A stretch of DNA of 64,000 bases from Acidobacteriota bacterium (GCA_013289955.1 JABCYZ010000006.1:62001-126000); one strand, 5' to 3'; shown: positions 40,371-49,696, counted from the first letter of the stretch. The notes: a model not told the origin generated them from the letters alone. Made by a program: numbers and translations.

Positions 40371-41306
40371 ATGGCTATCAAAAAGAAAAAGTCACGAAGA
40401 ACGGGAAGGGCTCGAGCCGCTCCTAGAGCCGCTGCGGATTCACAGCGCCTGACGGCGGGGGAGTGGTTCGAGAAACTTGCAGCGGTACAGGCGCGATTGC
40501 GGGCGCCGGACGGGTGTCCCTGGGATCGCGAGCAGACGCATGCCTCTTTGCGAACGTATCTGATCGAAGAAGCTTACGAGGTCCTCGAGGCGCTCGAAAG
40601 CGGGGATGACAGGAAGTTTGCGGAGGAGATGGGGGATTTGTTGTTGCAGATCGTGTTTCATTCAGAGATTGCGAGGGAAGCGGGACGGTTCGACGTTTCC
40701 GACGTGATTCGCGAAGTGCACGACAAGATGGTGCGGCGGCATCCGCACGTCTTTGGAGAAAAGCGCGCGAAGGACTCGGCGGAAGTGCTGAAGAACTGGG
40801 AACAGATCAAGAAAGAGGAGCGCGCCGCGGCCGGCAGGAAAAAGGCGGATGGAGGGAACGAGGGAGAGAAGTCCGGCTCGCTCTTGGACGGCGTCTCGAA
40901 GGCCTTGCCTGCGGCGCTCGAGGGATTTCAGCTTACGCGGCGAGCGGCTCGGATTGGATTTGATTGGGAGAGTGTCGAAGGCGTATTCGACAAAATGAGC
41001 GAAGAGAGCGATGAACTGCGCCAAGCGGTGAGCGCGAAGGATGCCGGGCGAACCGAAGAGGAGATGGGAGATTTGCTGTTTGCAGCGGTGAATTTGGCGC
41101 GTTTTCTGCATGTCGATCCGGAAATCGCGCTAAAGAAGGCCAATCTGAAGTTTTCGAGGCGATTCCGGAGGATGGAAGAATTGGCCTCGAAAAGCGGCAA
41201 GGCGCTGGTGGATGTGCCGCGCGAGAAGATGGAGGAATTTTGGGAAACGGCGAAGCGCGCTGAGAAAGACAGTGCGCGGAAGCTGGCGGAAGCGGGCAAA
41301 GCCTGA
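40371..41306 (+). CDS. mazG: Nucleoside triphosphate pyrophosphohydrolase MazG
   Basis: Hydrolyses NTPs and dNTPs to monophosphates, cleaning the pool of damaged nucleotides. From the ATG at 40371 the product is 311 aa; an in-frame ATG at 40347 is an alternative and neither has a strong ribosome site. Two MazG domains are visible: LRAPDGCPWDREQTHASLRTYLIEEAYEVLEAL and EEMGDLLLQIVFHSEIA (about residues 35-115), and a second with SEESDELRQAV and EEMGDLLFAAVNLARFL (about 205-260). The basic N terminus (KKKKSRRTGRARA) is non-conserved. Its stop overlaps the next ATG (TGATG), so the GNAT gene is coupled. Confidence 0.94.
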   Translation: MAIKKKKSRRTGRARAAPRAAADSQRLTAGEWFEKLAAVQARLRAPDGCPWDREQTHASLRTYLIEEAYEVLEALESGDDRKFAEEMGDLLLQIVFHSEIAREAGRFDVSDVIREVHDKMVRRHPHVFGEKRAKDSAEVLKNWEQIKKEERAAAGRKKADGGNEGEKSGSLLDGVSKALPAALEGFQLTRRAARIGFDWESVEGVFDKMSEESDELRQAVSAKDAGRTEEEMGDLLFAAVNLARFLHVDPEIALKKANLKFSRRFRRMEELASKSGKALVDVPREKMEEFWETAKRAEKDSARKLAEAGKA

Positions 41307-42052
41307 TGCGCGAAGGGATGGTCGTTCGAAAATGCGCTGGCCTCGAGGAATTTCAACGCTGCGTTGAACTGCAAAAAGGAATTTGGGGCGAACAGGACCT
41401 AGAAGTCGAGCCGGCGACCTTGTTTGTGGTGGCTAGTGAAACTGGCGGCCAGGTTCTGGGAGCGTTCGATGGAGAACGGCTAATTGGATACACGCTGGCG
41501 CTTGTAGGGTTTCTGAATGGGGCGGTGTTCCTGCATTCGCACATGACGGGTGTGCTTCAGGAGTATCGTGACCGCGGCGTTGGGCGGGCCTTGAAGCTTT
41601 TTCAGCGCGAGGAAGCGCTCGGGCGGGGAATTCGGCTGATCGCCTGGACCTTTGATCCCCTGGAATTCAGGAACGCGCATTTTAATTTGAATCGGCTGTG
41701 CGCGATTGCGCGCAGGTATTTGCCGAACCTTTATGGATTCACTACCAGCCCGTTGCACTTGGGGCTACCGACGGACCGGTTGTGGGCGGAGTGGCATCTG
41801 GATTCGCAGCGGGTGGCGGCGGCGGCTCGGGGTATGGTGAAGGAGCCAGAGTTGGTTTCGAGTACCGCGACCGTGGAATTGCCGGCGGAGATCGATCTTT
41901 GGAAGCAGAGCGATACCGCTCGCGTTCAAGCGGTGCAGACGCGAATTCGGAGGGAGTTTACGGATTGGTTTGCGCGCGGGTATGGGTCGGTGGGTGTGCG
42001 GAAATCGCCGGCGGGTATGACTTATTTGCTGGCTCCCGGTAGCGATTTTTAG
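41306..42052 (+). CDS. GNAT-fold acetyl/acyltransferase (COG3375-like)
   Basis: A 248 aa GNAT protein. The fold is indicated by the N-terminal strand VVRKCAGLEEFQRCVELQKGIWG, the core strand LIGYTLALVGFLNGAVFLHSHMTGV and the acyl-CoA loop YRDRGVGRALKLFQREEAL, then IAWTFDPLEFRNAHFNLNRLCAIARRYLPNLYG. This long form matches the predicted GNAT family often found beside MenC-like genes. In the N-succinyl-amino-acid racemase pathway, a GNAT enzyme succinylates D-amino acids. The downstream neighbour here is a MenC/NSAR-like enzyme, 55 bp on, which supports that role. The start overlaps the mazG stop. The exact acyl donor and acceptor are inferred. Confidence 0.85.
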   Translation: MREGMVVRKCAGLEEFQRCVELQKGIWGEQDLEVEPATLFVVASETGGQVLGAFDGERLIGYTLALVGFLNGAVFLHSHMTGVLQEYRDRGVGRALKLFQREEALGRGIRLIAWTFDPLEFRNAHFNLNRLCAIARRYLPNLYGFTTSPLHLGLPTDRLWAEWHLDSQRVAAAARGMVKEPELVSSTATVELPAEIDLWKQSDTARVQAVQTRIRREFTDWFARGYGSVGVRKSPAGMTYLLAPGSDF

Positions 42053-42107
42053 TTGGGCTCGGCGGGGAGGGGGAAAGCCCTGCCCTACAGATTTCGAGTG
42101 GGGGACG

Positions 42108-43214
42108 ATGAAGATACGGGAAGTCACTTTGCGGGAAGTGCGGATGAAGCTGGTCACTCCGTTCGAGACGAGTGCGGAGCGGACGGTGGAACGGCGCATC
42201 GTTTTGACGGAGGTGGTTACGGATAACGCGGTGGGCTGGGGAGAATGCGTGGCGGGAGAGCATCCTTTTTATAGCCCCGAGACAACCGACACCGCTTGGT
42301 TGGTGATGCGGGATTTTCTCTGGCCAATGCTCAAGGGGAAGGAAATTGCTGGCGCGGCCGATGTGTGGGGCTTGCTCGATCATGTGCGCGGTCACAACAT
42401 GGCTAAGGCGGCGCTCGAAGCGGCGATCTGGGACGCGGAAGCCAAGCAGAAGGGCGTACCGCTCGCGAAACTGATGGGAGGAACCAGGGAGGAAATTTCC
42501 AGCGGCGTTTCGATTGGGATTAAGGAATCGCTCGATGAGTTGGCGGCAGAGGTACGGAAAGAATTGGCGGCCGGTTATCAGCGGATCAAAATAAAAATCA
42601 AGCCGGGGAAGGATGTGCCCCAGGTGAAGCGGTTGCGCGATGAGTTTCCGGGGATCAAATTGATGGTGGACGCCAATTCGGCTTACCGGATGGAGGATTG
42701 GCCGCTTTTGAAGCAGCTGGAGAGCTTCTATTTGATGATGATCGAACAGCCCCTCGGGTGGGACGATTTGTACGCGCACGTGGAATTGCAGAAAAAACTG
42801 GATACTCCAATTTGTCTCGACGAGTGCATACACACAGAAGAGCAGGCCCGGGCGGCCATCGCCCTGGGCGCGTGCAAAATCATCAACATCAAGATGGGGC
42901 GCGTCGGAGGCCATACGGTGGCCCGCCGGATTCATGACTTGTGCCAGCAGAATGGCATGCCGGTGTGGTGCGGCGGAATGCTGGAATCGGGAATCGGGCG
43001 CGCGCACAATATCGCGCTTTCGACCCTGCCGAATTTTACTTTGCCGGGCGATGTGGCGGCGAGCCGACGCTATTGGGACGAGGACATCATCGAGCCGGAA
43101 GTAATCGTCTCGGCGCAGGGGACGATTCGCGTGCCGACCGGGCCGGGGATTGGCTTTGAGCCGAGGCGCGAGCGGATCGAGAAGCTGACCGTGCGGAAAG
43201 AACGGCTGGTTTAG
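42108..43214 (+). CDS. o-Succinylbenzoate synthase / N-succinylamino acid racemase family (enolase superfamily)
   Basis: A 368 aa enolase-superfamily enzyme of the MenC/NSAR group. The barrel's catalytic residues are in place: acid/base Lys in RIKIKIKPG (about residue 163), metal ligands in MVDANSAY, MIEQPLGWDD and CLDECIHTEE, and the second Lys in IINIKMGRVGG (about 262). The N-terminal capping domain carries WGECVAGEHPFYSPETTDTAW. Family members make o-succinylbenzoate for menaquinone, racemise N-succinyl amino acids, or do both. No other men gene is nearby; the coupled GNAT gene and downstream exporter favour amino-acid racemisation. Specificity cannot be settled from the sequence. Confidence 0.9.
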   Translation: MKIREVTLREVRMKLVTPFETSAERTVERRIVLTEVVTDNAVGWGECVAGEHPFYSPETTDTAWLVMRDFLWPMLKGKEIAGAADVWGLLDHVRGHNMAKAALEAAIWDAEAKQKGVPLAKLMGGTREEISSGVSIGIKESLDELAAEVRKELAAGYQRIKIKIKPGKDVPQVKRLRDEFPGIKLMVDANSAYRMEDWPLLKQLESFYLMMIEQPLGWDDLYAHVELQKKLDTPICLDECIHTEEQARAAIALGACKIINIKMGRVGGHTVARRIHDLCQQNGMPVWCGGMLESGIGRAHNIALSTLPNFTLPGDVAASRRYWDEDIIEPEVIVSAQGTIRVPTGPGIGFEPRRERIEKLTVRKERLV

Positions 43215-43218
43215 CCGC

Positions 43219-44211
43219 GTGCTGGTGGAGTCCTCCAAGGGGCGGGCGCCCAGCCGGCCCGTCGTTGCTTTCCTGATTGGCCTGATCGTGGTGATTTGGG
43301 CCATCAATTTCATTACCGCGAAGATTGGTCTGCGGTCTTTCCCTCCTTTGACGATGGCTTCGTTTCGCGTTTGCGGGGCGGGGCTGGTGATGATTCCATT
43401 TTATTTGGGTGTGAGGCGGCTACGGCTGGCGGCCTTTGCCGAAGCGGGCAGCGCGGCCGGGCGCGGATTTACGTATCGGGACGCCTGGACATTTCTTTAT
43501 TTGGGGTTTTTTGGCGTTAGCGTGAACCAGTTTTGCTTCACCCTGGGGTTGCATTACACGTCCGTGAGCCATTCGGCGATCATTGTGGGGATGGGGCCGG
43601 TTTACGTATTGATTCTAGCGGTGATGCTGCGGCTAGAGCGGGCGACGTGGCCGAAGGCTGTGGGGATGGCTATCTCGTTTCTGGGAATTGCGGTGCTGGC
43701 GTCGGAGCATAGGATATCGGCGCATTCGCCCTCCTTGCTCGGGGACGCGATTACCATGACGGGTTCGGTGGGATTTGCAACGTATGTGGTGCTGGGGAAA
43801 CGCGTGGCCGGGGAGTACGACGCGCTGACGATGACCGCTTACAACCACTTTGCGGGGGCGCTGATCGTGCTGCCTCTCGGAATTCATCAGGCCTGGCTGT
43901 TGGGAGCGGCAGGGAATTGGCGGGCCGTGCCGTGGCAAGCCTGGGCATCCATTTTGTATATGGGACTGTTTGGGTCGGCGGTGGCGTATGTGCTTTATTA
44001 CTGGCTGCTGCGGTATCTGGAGGCTTCAGAGTTGAGTGCGTTTACTTACCTGCTGCCTGTACTGGCGTCGATTCTCGGGATTCTGACATTGGGAGAAAAG
44101 GGTTCTTGGGCGCAAATCTTGGGTGGGACGCTCGCACTGGGCGGCGTGTACTGGACCGAATCGGGCAGGTGTATCCGCGCAGAAGGTGCCTCAGGTGGCG
44201 GCGGCGCCTAA
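43219..44211 (+). CDS. EamA/DMT-family transporter
   Basis: A 330 aa inner-membrane protein with about ten helices arranged as two EamA repeats: FLIGLIVVIWAINFITAKIGL and FFGVSVNQFCFTLGLHYTSVSHSAIIVGMGPVY in the first, GDAITMTGSVGFATYVVLGKRVAG and LFGSAVAYVLYYWLLRYLEASELSAFTYLLPVLASILGIL in the second. DMT proteins export amino acids or other metabolites, or import nucleotide sugars; the substrate is not readable. The GTG start is 5 bp after the racemase-like gene, so it is in the same operon. Its 3' end overlaps the convergent hypothetical gene by 4 bp. Confidence 0.92.
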   Translation: MLVESSKGRAPSRPVVAFLIGLIVVIWAINFITAKIGLRSFPPLTMASFRVCGAGLVMIPFYLGVRRLRLAAFAEAGSAAGRGFTYRDAWTFLYLGFFGVSVNQFCFTLGLHYTSVSHSAIIVGMGPVYVLILAVMLRLERATWPKAVGMAISFLGIAVLASEHRISAHSPSLLGDAITMTGSVGFATYVVLGKRVAGEYDALTMTAYNHFAGALIVLPLGIHQAWLLGAAGNWRAVPWQAWASILYMGLFGSAVAYVLYYWLLRYLEASELSAFTYLLPVLASILGILTLGEKGSWAQILGGTLALGGVYWTESGRCIRAEGASGGGGA

Positions 44212-44600
44212 TCCGTTATGCTGAATTCGAGATAAGGCCTCGATACCTTCACGATGACGTCCCGGTCGTCTTCGACCAGAGTTACACGCCCGTCCTCGTC
44301 ACGGTTAGATCGACCGACCGCATCGAACTCAACGTCAATTTTGAAGTAAGGACACTGCTGGCTAACGTATCTCCGCCGCAATGCCGTCGATAGACCCCCT
44401 TCTGTCCTGAAAACTTCCAAAAGGTCCTTTCGGGTCATTCCGGGCCGGATGGTCTGCATTTTTTGCAAAGCCTCGGCTACCCATGCACGATGTTCTTCAA
44501 GGCATTGCTCGCGGCTAGCCAATGGGGTCGCGCTATCTCGGGTCAGACTTAGAATAGCCCCGCAGGAAAGGAAAACTAAGGTTAGTAATTGTCGACTCAT
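44208..44600 (-). CDS. Small exported hypothetical protein
   Basis: A 130 aa protein with a signal-like hydrophobic N terminus (LLTLVFLSCGAILSLT; the SCG could be a lipobox-like site). The mature part contains CLEEHRAWVAEALQKMQTIRPGMTRKDLLEVF, a helix-turn-helix shape recalling the SmpA/BamE-type KIKPGMTxxxVxxxLG motif, followed by strands (CPYFKIDVEFDAVGR, VTLVEDDRDVIVKVSRPYLEFSI). I do not recognise a named family, but the layout of a signal, the RPGMTR motif and a small beta sheet fits a periplasmic or lipoprotein role. It stands alone between convergent and divergent plus-strand genes. Confidence 0.6.
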   Translation of the reverse strand: MSRQLLTLVFLSCGAILSLTRDSATPLASREQCLEEHRAWVAEALQKMQTIRPGMTRKDLLEVFRTEGGLSTALRRRYVSQQCPYFKIDVEFDAVGRSNRDEDGRVTLVEDDRDVIVKVSRPYLEFSITD

Positions 44601-44863
44601 GGCGGACCCTCCCGTAGCGCTAGGCTTAGATGCCCTTTGTTAAGAAAGAGTAGAGGCTGGGGCATGCAGGCTGCGCGCGGCCGGGCTGGCCTCCTTGAAT
44701 CGGATAAACATAGACGGCAGGTTTCACGCCTCCCAGAGATTCAGCCTGAACCCCTTGCCTCCCCGCAGATTGACCTGATTTCCGGGGCGTGTTAGGTTGC
44801 GATTCTTGTGCGCAAAATGTGCTGGACGATTCGGAATTTCTGGGAAGAGGCAGAGTTCTTCGC

Positions 44864-45979
44864 ATGACGACTAGAACGACGAACCCGGGTGGCAGGATGC
44901 CTTTGCGGTGGGGTGGGGAGAAGGCGCGTATCGCGGTGATTGCCGGGGACGGGATTGGCAAGGAAGTGACGCCGGAGGCGGTGAAAGTGTTGCGTGCGGT
45001 GACTGCACCGGCGAAGAGGCCGCTCGAGTTTGTGGAGTTTGATTGGGGTGCGGATCGCTATTTGAAGGATGGGGTGAGCTTGCCCGCGGGGGCGGTCGAG
45101 ATGCTGCGGGACGAATTTGACGCGATACTTTTTGGAGCGCTGGGTGACCCGCGGGTTCCTTCCAATCAGCACGCGGCGGATATTTTGCTGGGTTTGCGGT
45201 TCAAGCTGGACCTCTATGTAAACGCGCGACCGGTGGAGTTGCTCGACGAGCGGCTGACGCCGCTGCGGAACCGGACGGAAAAAGACATTCGGATGGTGGT
45301 GTTTCGAGAGAACACCGAGGGGCTGTACGTCGGCGTAGGAGGATTTTTCAAGAAGGGGACGGCGGACGAAATTGCAGTGCAGGAAGACGTCAACTCGCGG
45401 AAAGGGGTCGAGCGGATCATCCGCTATTCCTATGATTACGCGCGGGAGCATGGATTGAAGCGCGTTTGCATGAGCGACAAGTCGAATGCGATGACGTTCG
45501 CGCACGATCTTTGGCAAAGGGTTTTTAAGGAAGTGCGGCAGGAGTATCCGAAGATCGAGTCGCGCCATTTGTACATCGACACTTTGGCTATGGAGATGGT
45601 GCGAGATCCGGCGCAGTTTGACGTGATTGTGACGTGCAACTTGTTTGGGGATATTGTGAGCGATTTGGGTGCGCAGCTGGCCGGGGGGCTGGGACTCGCG
45701 CCCTCTGCGAATATTCATCCGGGGAGGACTTCGCTGTTTGAGCCGGTGCATGGCTCGGCGCCGAACATTGCCGGGAAGGGCATTGCAAATCCGTTTGGAG
45801 CGGTGCTAGCTTCGGCGATGATGCTCGATTTTCTGGGCTGGAAACAGGAAGCTCAAGTTTTACGCGAAGCCGTGAGGGCGGCGCTGCGCGAGAACTTTGT
45901 TACGCCTGAGCTGGGCGGAGTTAAACAAACAGTTGAAGTTGGCGATTGGCTCGCAAAGTTTGCCGGTAAGGTCAGATAG
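44864..45979 (+). CDS. leuB: 3-isopropylmalate dehydrogenase-like enzyme
   Basis: NAD-dependent beta-decarboxylating dehydrogenase of leucine synthesis. From the ATG at 44864 the product is 371 aa; the track start at 44789 lacks support. Motifs are AVIAGDGIGKEVTPEAVKVL, ILFGALGDPRVPS, LLGLRFKLDLYVNARPVEL (substrate Arg region), VVFRENTEGLYVGVGG, SDKSNAMTF, DVIVTCNLFGDIVSDLGAQLAGGLGLAPSANI and FEPVHGSAPNIAGKGIANP. The substrate-loop sequence resembles the actinobacterial LeuB type rather than the E. coli type, and related tartrate or homoisocitrate dehydrogenases share much of it. No leuA, leuC or leuD gene is adjacent. Confidence 0.85.
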   Translation: MTTRTTNPGGRMPLRWGGEKARIAVIAGDGIGKEVTPEAVKVLRAVTAPAKRPLEFVEFDWGADRYLKDGVSLPAGAVEMLRDEFDAILFGALGDPRVPSNQHAADILLGLRFKLDLYVNARPVELLDERLTPLRNRTEKDIRMVVFRENTEGLYVGVGGFFKKGTADEIAVQEDVNSRKGVERIIRYSYDYAREHGLKRVCMSDKSNAMTFAHDLWQRVFKEVRQEYPKIESRHLYIDTLAMEMVRDPAQFDVIVTCNLFGDIVSDLGAQLAGGLGLAPSANIHPGRTSLFEPVHGSAPNIAGKGIANPFGAVLASAMMLDFLGWKQEAQVLREAVRAALRENFVTPELGGVKQTVEVGDWLAKFAGKVR

Positions 45980-46025
45980 CCCCGGTTAAAGCAGTGCTTC
46001 AGCTGTCGGCGCGCGCACCTTTCCT

Positions 46026-46709
46026 TCACTCCGAGTAGCTCACGCTTTGCTTTCGATCTCCCAAACTCAAACCAGTAATCAGCATGCCCATCAGGAACCC
46101 GCCGATGTGTGCCCACCAAGCGACGCCTCCAGTAGCAGCCGCGCCGACGGTGCTTACTCCCGCCACAAACTGCAGAAGAAACCAGTAGCCCAGAATGATG
46201 AAGGCCGGAATGGGGATGAAGAAGATAAACACGAGGGTGAGGACCCGGGCGCGGGGATAAAGAATGATGTAGGCGCCCATCACGCCGGAGATGGCGCCGC
46301 TGGCTCCGAGGGCGGGTAGTGCGGAATGGAAATTGAAGACGATGTGCGCAAGGCCGGACCCGATGCCGCAGGCGAGATAGAAGAGAAGATAGAGGAAGTG
46401 GCCGAAGTAATCTTCGACGTTATCGCCGAAGATCCACAGGAAGAGCATGTTGCCGGCGATGTGCAGAAATCCGCTATGCAGGAACATACTGGTGAGGATC
46501 GTCAGGAGGGCGGCTTCGAGATTGCCGTGGCCATTCAGGGCTAGCCGGATGTGATTGGGGATGGTGGCGTTGGCCAGTACGAATGCGTTCCCCTGGTGAG
46601 GAGGCAGCGTGATCTGGTAAAGAAAGACGATGACGTTCGTCAAAATGAGAAGGGTGTTGACGACCGGGTAGGTGCGGCGGGGGTTGAGGTCTTTGATGGG
46701 GATGAACAT
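46026..46709 (-). CDS. Rhomboid-family intramembrane serine protease
   Basis: A 227 aa inner-membrane protease. The catalytic Ser lies in ALGASGAISGVMGAYI (GASG, about residue 136) and the partner His in WWAHIGGFLMGML (about 201). The helix-2 motif MFLHSGFLHIAGNMLFLWIFGDNVED (about 75-100) is also conserved. There are six or more helices and no added cytosolic domain. It begins FIPIKDLNPRRTYPVVN, a frequent start in this subgroup. Substrates are unknown. The PfkB kinase gene ends 24 bp upstream on the same strand. Confidence 0.94.
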   Translation of the reverse strand: MFIPIKDLNPRRTYPVVNTLLILTNVIVFLYQITLPPHQGNAFVLANATIPNHIRLALNGHGNLEAALLTILTSMFLHSGFLHIAGNMLFLWIFGDNVEDYFGHFLYLLFYLACGIGSGLAHIVFNFHSALPALGASGAISGVMGAYIILYPRARVLTLVFIFFIPIPAFIILGYWFLLQFVAGVSTVGAAATGGVAWWAHIGGFLMGMLITGLSLGDRKQSVSYSE

Positions 46710-46733
46710 GCCGTTGAGTGCAAGGAGCGCCGG

Positions 46734-47666
46734 CTAGGGGAAAGCGGCGCGGTTTCGCTGCCCTTTCTGCTGCAACCGCTCGATCTTCTGCAATTCCGAA
46801 ATCCCCCCTCGTGCGCCGAGCGCCTGGCAGTTCAGTCCAGCGGCCGCGCAAGCGAAGTCCAGGATGCGCTGCAACTCCCAACCCTTCAAGATGCCGTAGG
46901 AAAAGCCGGCGTGAAAGAGGTCGCCTGCGCCGGTGGTGTCCGCAACGCGGACCTTGTAGGAGGGCGAATACCAGAAACGGTGGCCGTCCCAGGCGAGGGC
47001 ACCGTCGATACCGAGCGTCGCACAAACCGCGCGGCATCCGTAGGTTCGCTTGAGCAATGGAAGAGCTTTCAGAAGATCGCGTTCGCCAGTAGCCGCCGTG
47101 GGCAAATCCCGGGAGGTAACCGGGTAATCGACGAGCGGGAGCAGCTTGGCGAGCTGGGAGGACCAGTGATCGAAATCGGCGACGACGGGGATGTTTTCTG
47201 AGCGGGCCCAGGAGGCGGCTTTGCGTGTGGTTAGAGGGTCATGGCCGTCAATATAGAGAAGGCGTGCGGAATTGACCCAACCTCTTCGGAGAAAAGAGGA
47301 CGGAATGGTGAGGCGCGGATCGCGGCGCCAAACCACGGTGCGTTCGCCCGACTGAGCTTCCACAAAAATGAAGGACATCTGACTGAGCGCTTTGGGCGCG
47401 CGGGAGAGATGGAAAGTGACGCGTTCGCGCCGAAGCTCGCGACGATGCAGCTCGGCGAAGTGATCGTCGCCGACGCAGCCGACGTAATGCGTGCGCAGCC
47501 CCCAACGCTGGCAAGCGATAACTGTGGTGGCAACCTGGCCGCCGAGCATGATCTGCGCGTTGAGCGTTTCGACCTTTGAGCCGAGGGAGGGGAACTGGGC
47601 CACCTGCAGGATGGTGTCGGCTGTGTTTTCGCCGATGCCGAGGATGTCGAATTTTTGCGCGCTCAT
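46734..47666 (-). CDS. PfkB-family sugar kinase
   Basis: Ribokinase-fold kinase. From the ATG at 47666 (MSAQKFDILGIGENTADTIL) the product is 310 aa; the longer track start has no support. The signature regions are GGQVATTVIACQRWGLRTHYVGCVGDD (signature 1, about residues 42-68) and VRVADTTGAGDLFHAGFSYGIL (signature 2, about 250-271) with the catalytic Asp in GAGD. The C-terminal tail ends in an Arg/Gln-rich helix. Ribokinase, fructokinase, tagatose or nucleoside kinases share the fold; the sugar is not readable. It shares a strand with, and lies 24 bp from, the rhomboid gene. Confidence 0.9.
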   Translation of the reverse strand: MSAQKFDILGIGENTADTILQVAQFPSLGSKVETLNAQIMLGGQVATTVIACQRWGLRTHYVGCVGDDHFAELHRRELRRERVTFHLSRAPKALSQMSFIFVEAQSGERTVVWRRDPRLTIPSSFLRRGWVNSARLLYIDGHDPLTTRKAASWARSENIPVVADFDHWSSQLAKLLPLVDYPVTSRDLPTAATGERDLLKALPLLKRTYGCRAVCATLGIDGALAWDGHRFWYSPSYKVRVADTTGAGDLFHAGFSYGILKGWELQRILDFACAAAGLNCQALGARGGISELQKIERLQQKGQRNRAAFP

Positions 47667-48017
47667 ATGCCGACGTGCAGGGTAACGGAAGAAGAGGAAA
47701 ATGCAAAGCGAGTTCGAGCAGTACATGAGCGTCCGATAATTCGAGATACGGCGCGAGGTTAGTTAACAGAACGCGGCAGCCGCTGTTTTGCGCAAGATGC
47801 GGCGCTCGATGCTTATTTCAAGTCCGGTTTAAAGGGATGACGCACGCGCTCTCCCCTGCCTGCCGCAAGATTCTTTTTCCAGGAAGCGCTACGTAGACAT
47901 TGCGTGTCGCGAGCGTGTGTGGTAATTAATTTAGTCCTGCGTGTGCGCGCGAATCGGATGTGGCTCTGCAAGTAATTCTGCAAAGTGTCCGGGGTAGCGT
48001 CGGCGCGCCGACTGCCC
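47667..48017. other. Intergenic region between divergent PfkB and recO genes, no gene seen
   Basis: About 350 bp carrying the promoters of two divergent units. It is less GC-rich than its surroundings, with AT-rich tracts near 47920-47935 (GGTAATTAATTTAG). I see no convincing hairpin terminator, repeat or coding frame; the track ORFs there lie antisense or extend recO without similarity. Confidence 0.4.
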
Positions 48018-48758
48018 ATGCCTGCCAGGGAAACGGAAGCAATCATTCTGAAGACCTTTTCGCTGGGAGAGGCCGACCGCCTGGTGAGTTTCTTCGGGCG
48101 GACGTCGGGACGGATGCGCGGTGTGGCCGCGGGCGCGCGGCGGATCAAGAATCGTTATGGCTCGACGCTGGAGATTCTTTCCCATGTCCAGCTATGGTAT
48201 ATCGAGAAAGAAACGCGCGACCTGGTGCGCATCCAGCAATGCGAACTGCTCGAATCGTTTCACAAGTCGCAAAGCGATTATGCGTTGAGCACCGGGTTGG
48301 CGGTGGTCAGCGAAGTCTCGGAGCAGGTTCTGCCCGATCACGAAGTGGCGGAATCCATGTTCCGGCTGTTGCTGCTTACGGTCAGGGAAATCGAACGTAC
48401 GGGGGCGTGGCAGTTCCCCTTGAGCTACTTCGCTTTCTGGACGGTGCGGCTTGGCGGATGGCTTCCGCAGTTCGATCGATGCGCCGCGTGCGGCGCGCCG
48501 TTCGGTTCGCAGCCAGCCTTTCATGCGCCATGGGAGGCGGGACTGCTTTGCGAGAAGTGCCGGCGGGGTGGCATGAAGCCGCTGCACCTGGCGGCGAGAC
48601 AACTTGCAGAACGATTCGCAGGAGAGAAGCTCGATAAGATGGAGTTTCTGCCGGCGATGCAACAGCCCGCTGCGGAATTGCGAGAAGCTTCCCTGAACTG
48701 GGTCGAGCACCACACGGAGAAGCCGCTCGCCACACGAAGACTTTTGGAGACCACTTGA
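48018..48758 (+). CDS. recO: DNA repair protein RecO
   Basis: Mediator of RecF-pathway recombination that anneals ssDNA and helps load RecA with RecR. The ATG at 48018 ([23 protein letters not shown]) starts the conserved OB fold, giving 246 aa; the track start at 47985 adds an unsupported segment. The OB domain (residues 1-80) has the conserved GADRL-like GEADRLV and [14 protein letters not shown]. The C-terminal zinc finger is CAAC (about 162-165) with CEKC (about 186-189). Its stop overlaps the TTG start of glyQ (TTGA), so recO, glyQ and glyS form one coupled unit. Confidence 0.94.
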   Translation: MPARETEAIILKTFSLGEADRLVSFFGRTSGRMRGVAAGARRIKNRYGSTLEILSHVQLWYIEKETRDLVRIQQCELLESFHKSQSDYALSTGLAVVSEVSEQVLPDHEVAESMFRLLLLTVREIERTGAWQFPLSYFAFWTVRLGGWLPQFDRCAACGAPFGSQPAFHAPWEAGLLCEKCRRGGMKPLHLAARQLAERFAGEKLDKMEFLPAMQQPAAELREASLNWVEHHTEKPLATRRLLETT

Positions 48759-49696
48759 TTGCTAAAGTAAAACTTGAGAAAAAATCAGTTGGCCTAAACT
48801 TTCAAGATTTAGTTTTGAAACTCTCAGACTTCTGGGTGAAGCAGGGATGTGTCTTGCAGCAGCCCTATGACGTGGAGGTGGGAGCGGGCACGATGCATCC
48901 GGAAACTTTTCTGCGCGTGCTGGGCCCCGCCGCGTACCGTGTGGCCTATGCGCAGCCTAGCCGTCGGCCCGCCGACGGCAGGTATGGCGAGAATCCCAAT
49001 CGTCTCTACAAGCACACACAGTTTCAAGTGATTCTAAAACCCTCGCCCGCCGACGTGCAGGATCTTTATCTCGAGAGTCTCGGCGCGATCGGGATCGTTT
49101 TGAAGGAGCACGACATCCGTTTCGAGGAAGACAATTGGGAATCGCCGACGCTGGGCGCCTGGGGTATCGGGTGGCAAGTGCTGCTGGATGGACTCGAGAT
49201 TACGCAGTTCACTTATTTCCAGCAGAGCGGCGGCATCGATCTCGATCCTATTTCCGTGGAGCTGACCTACGGCTTGGAACGTATTTGCGCGTTCCTGCAG
49301 AACGTCTCGAGCGTTTACGACCTGCGCTGGTCGGCAGACAAGACTTACGGGGAAATCCGCTTGGCCGAGGAGCAGCAATTCTCCGAGTACAGTTTCAATC
49401 GCAGCGACGCGAAGGCTATCCGCGCAGAGTTTGATCTTCACGAGAAACAAGCCAAGGAACTGCTGGATGGCTTCAGCTCGGCGGGGAAAGAGCGCGGTCG
49501 GTATCCCGTTCTTCCGGCCTACGACCACTGCCTGAAGTGCTCCAACCTGTTTAATCTGCTGGACGCGCGAGGCGTTATCTCGACAACGGAGCGCGCCGCG
49601 CTGATGGCCCGCGTTCGCGCCGTGGCCTGCCGAACAGCGGAGGCGTACCTTGAACAGATTGGTGGGCCGACGGTGCGCCGCGAGGTGCGAGCGTGA
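48755..49696 (+). CDS. glyQ: Glycine--tRNA ligase alpha subunit
   Basis: Catalytic class II subunit of the alpha2-beta2 glycyl-tRNA synthetase. The 313 aa product is highly conserved: [120 protein letters not shown] and [13 protein letters not shown]. It uses a TTG start overlapping the recO stop (TTGA), and its own stop overlaps the GTG of glyS (GTGA). The end-to-start coupling should keep the subunits equal. Confidence 0.97.
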   Translation: MIAKVKLEKKSVGLNFQDLVLKLSDFWVKQGCVLQQPYDVEVGAGTMHPETFLRVLGPAAYRVAYAQPSRRPADGRYGENPNRLYKHTQFQVILKPSPADVQDLYLESLGAIGIVLKEHDIRFEEDNWESPTLGAWGIGWQVLLDGLEITQFTYFQQSGGIDLDPISVELTYGLERICAFLQNVSSVYDLRWSADKTYGEIRLAEEQQFSEYSFNRSDAKAIRAEFDLHEKQAKELLDGFSSAGKERGRYPVLPAYDHCLKCSNLFNLLDARGVISTTERAALMARVRAVACRTAEAYLEQIGGPTVRREVRA

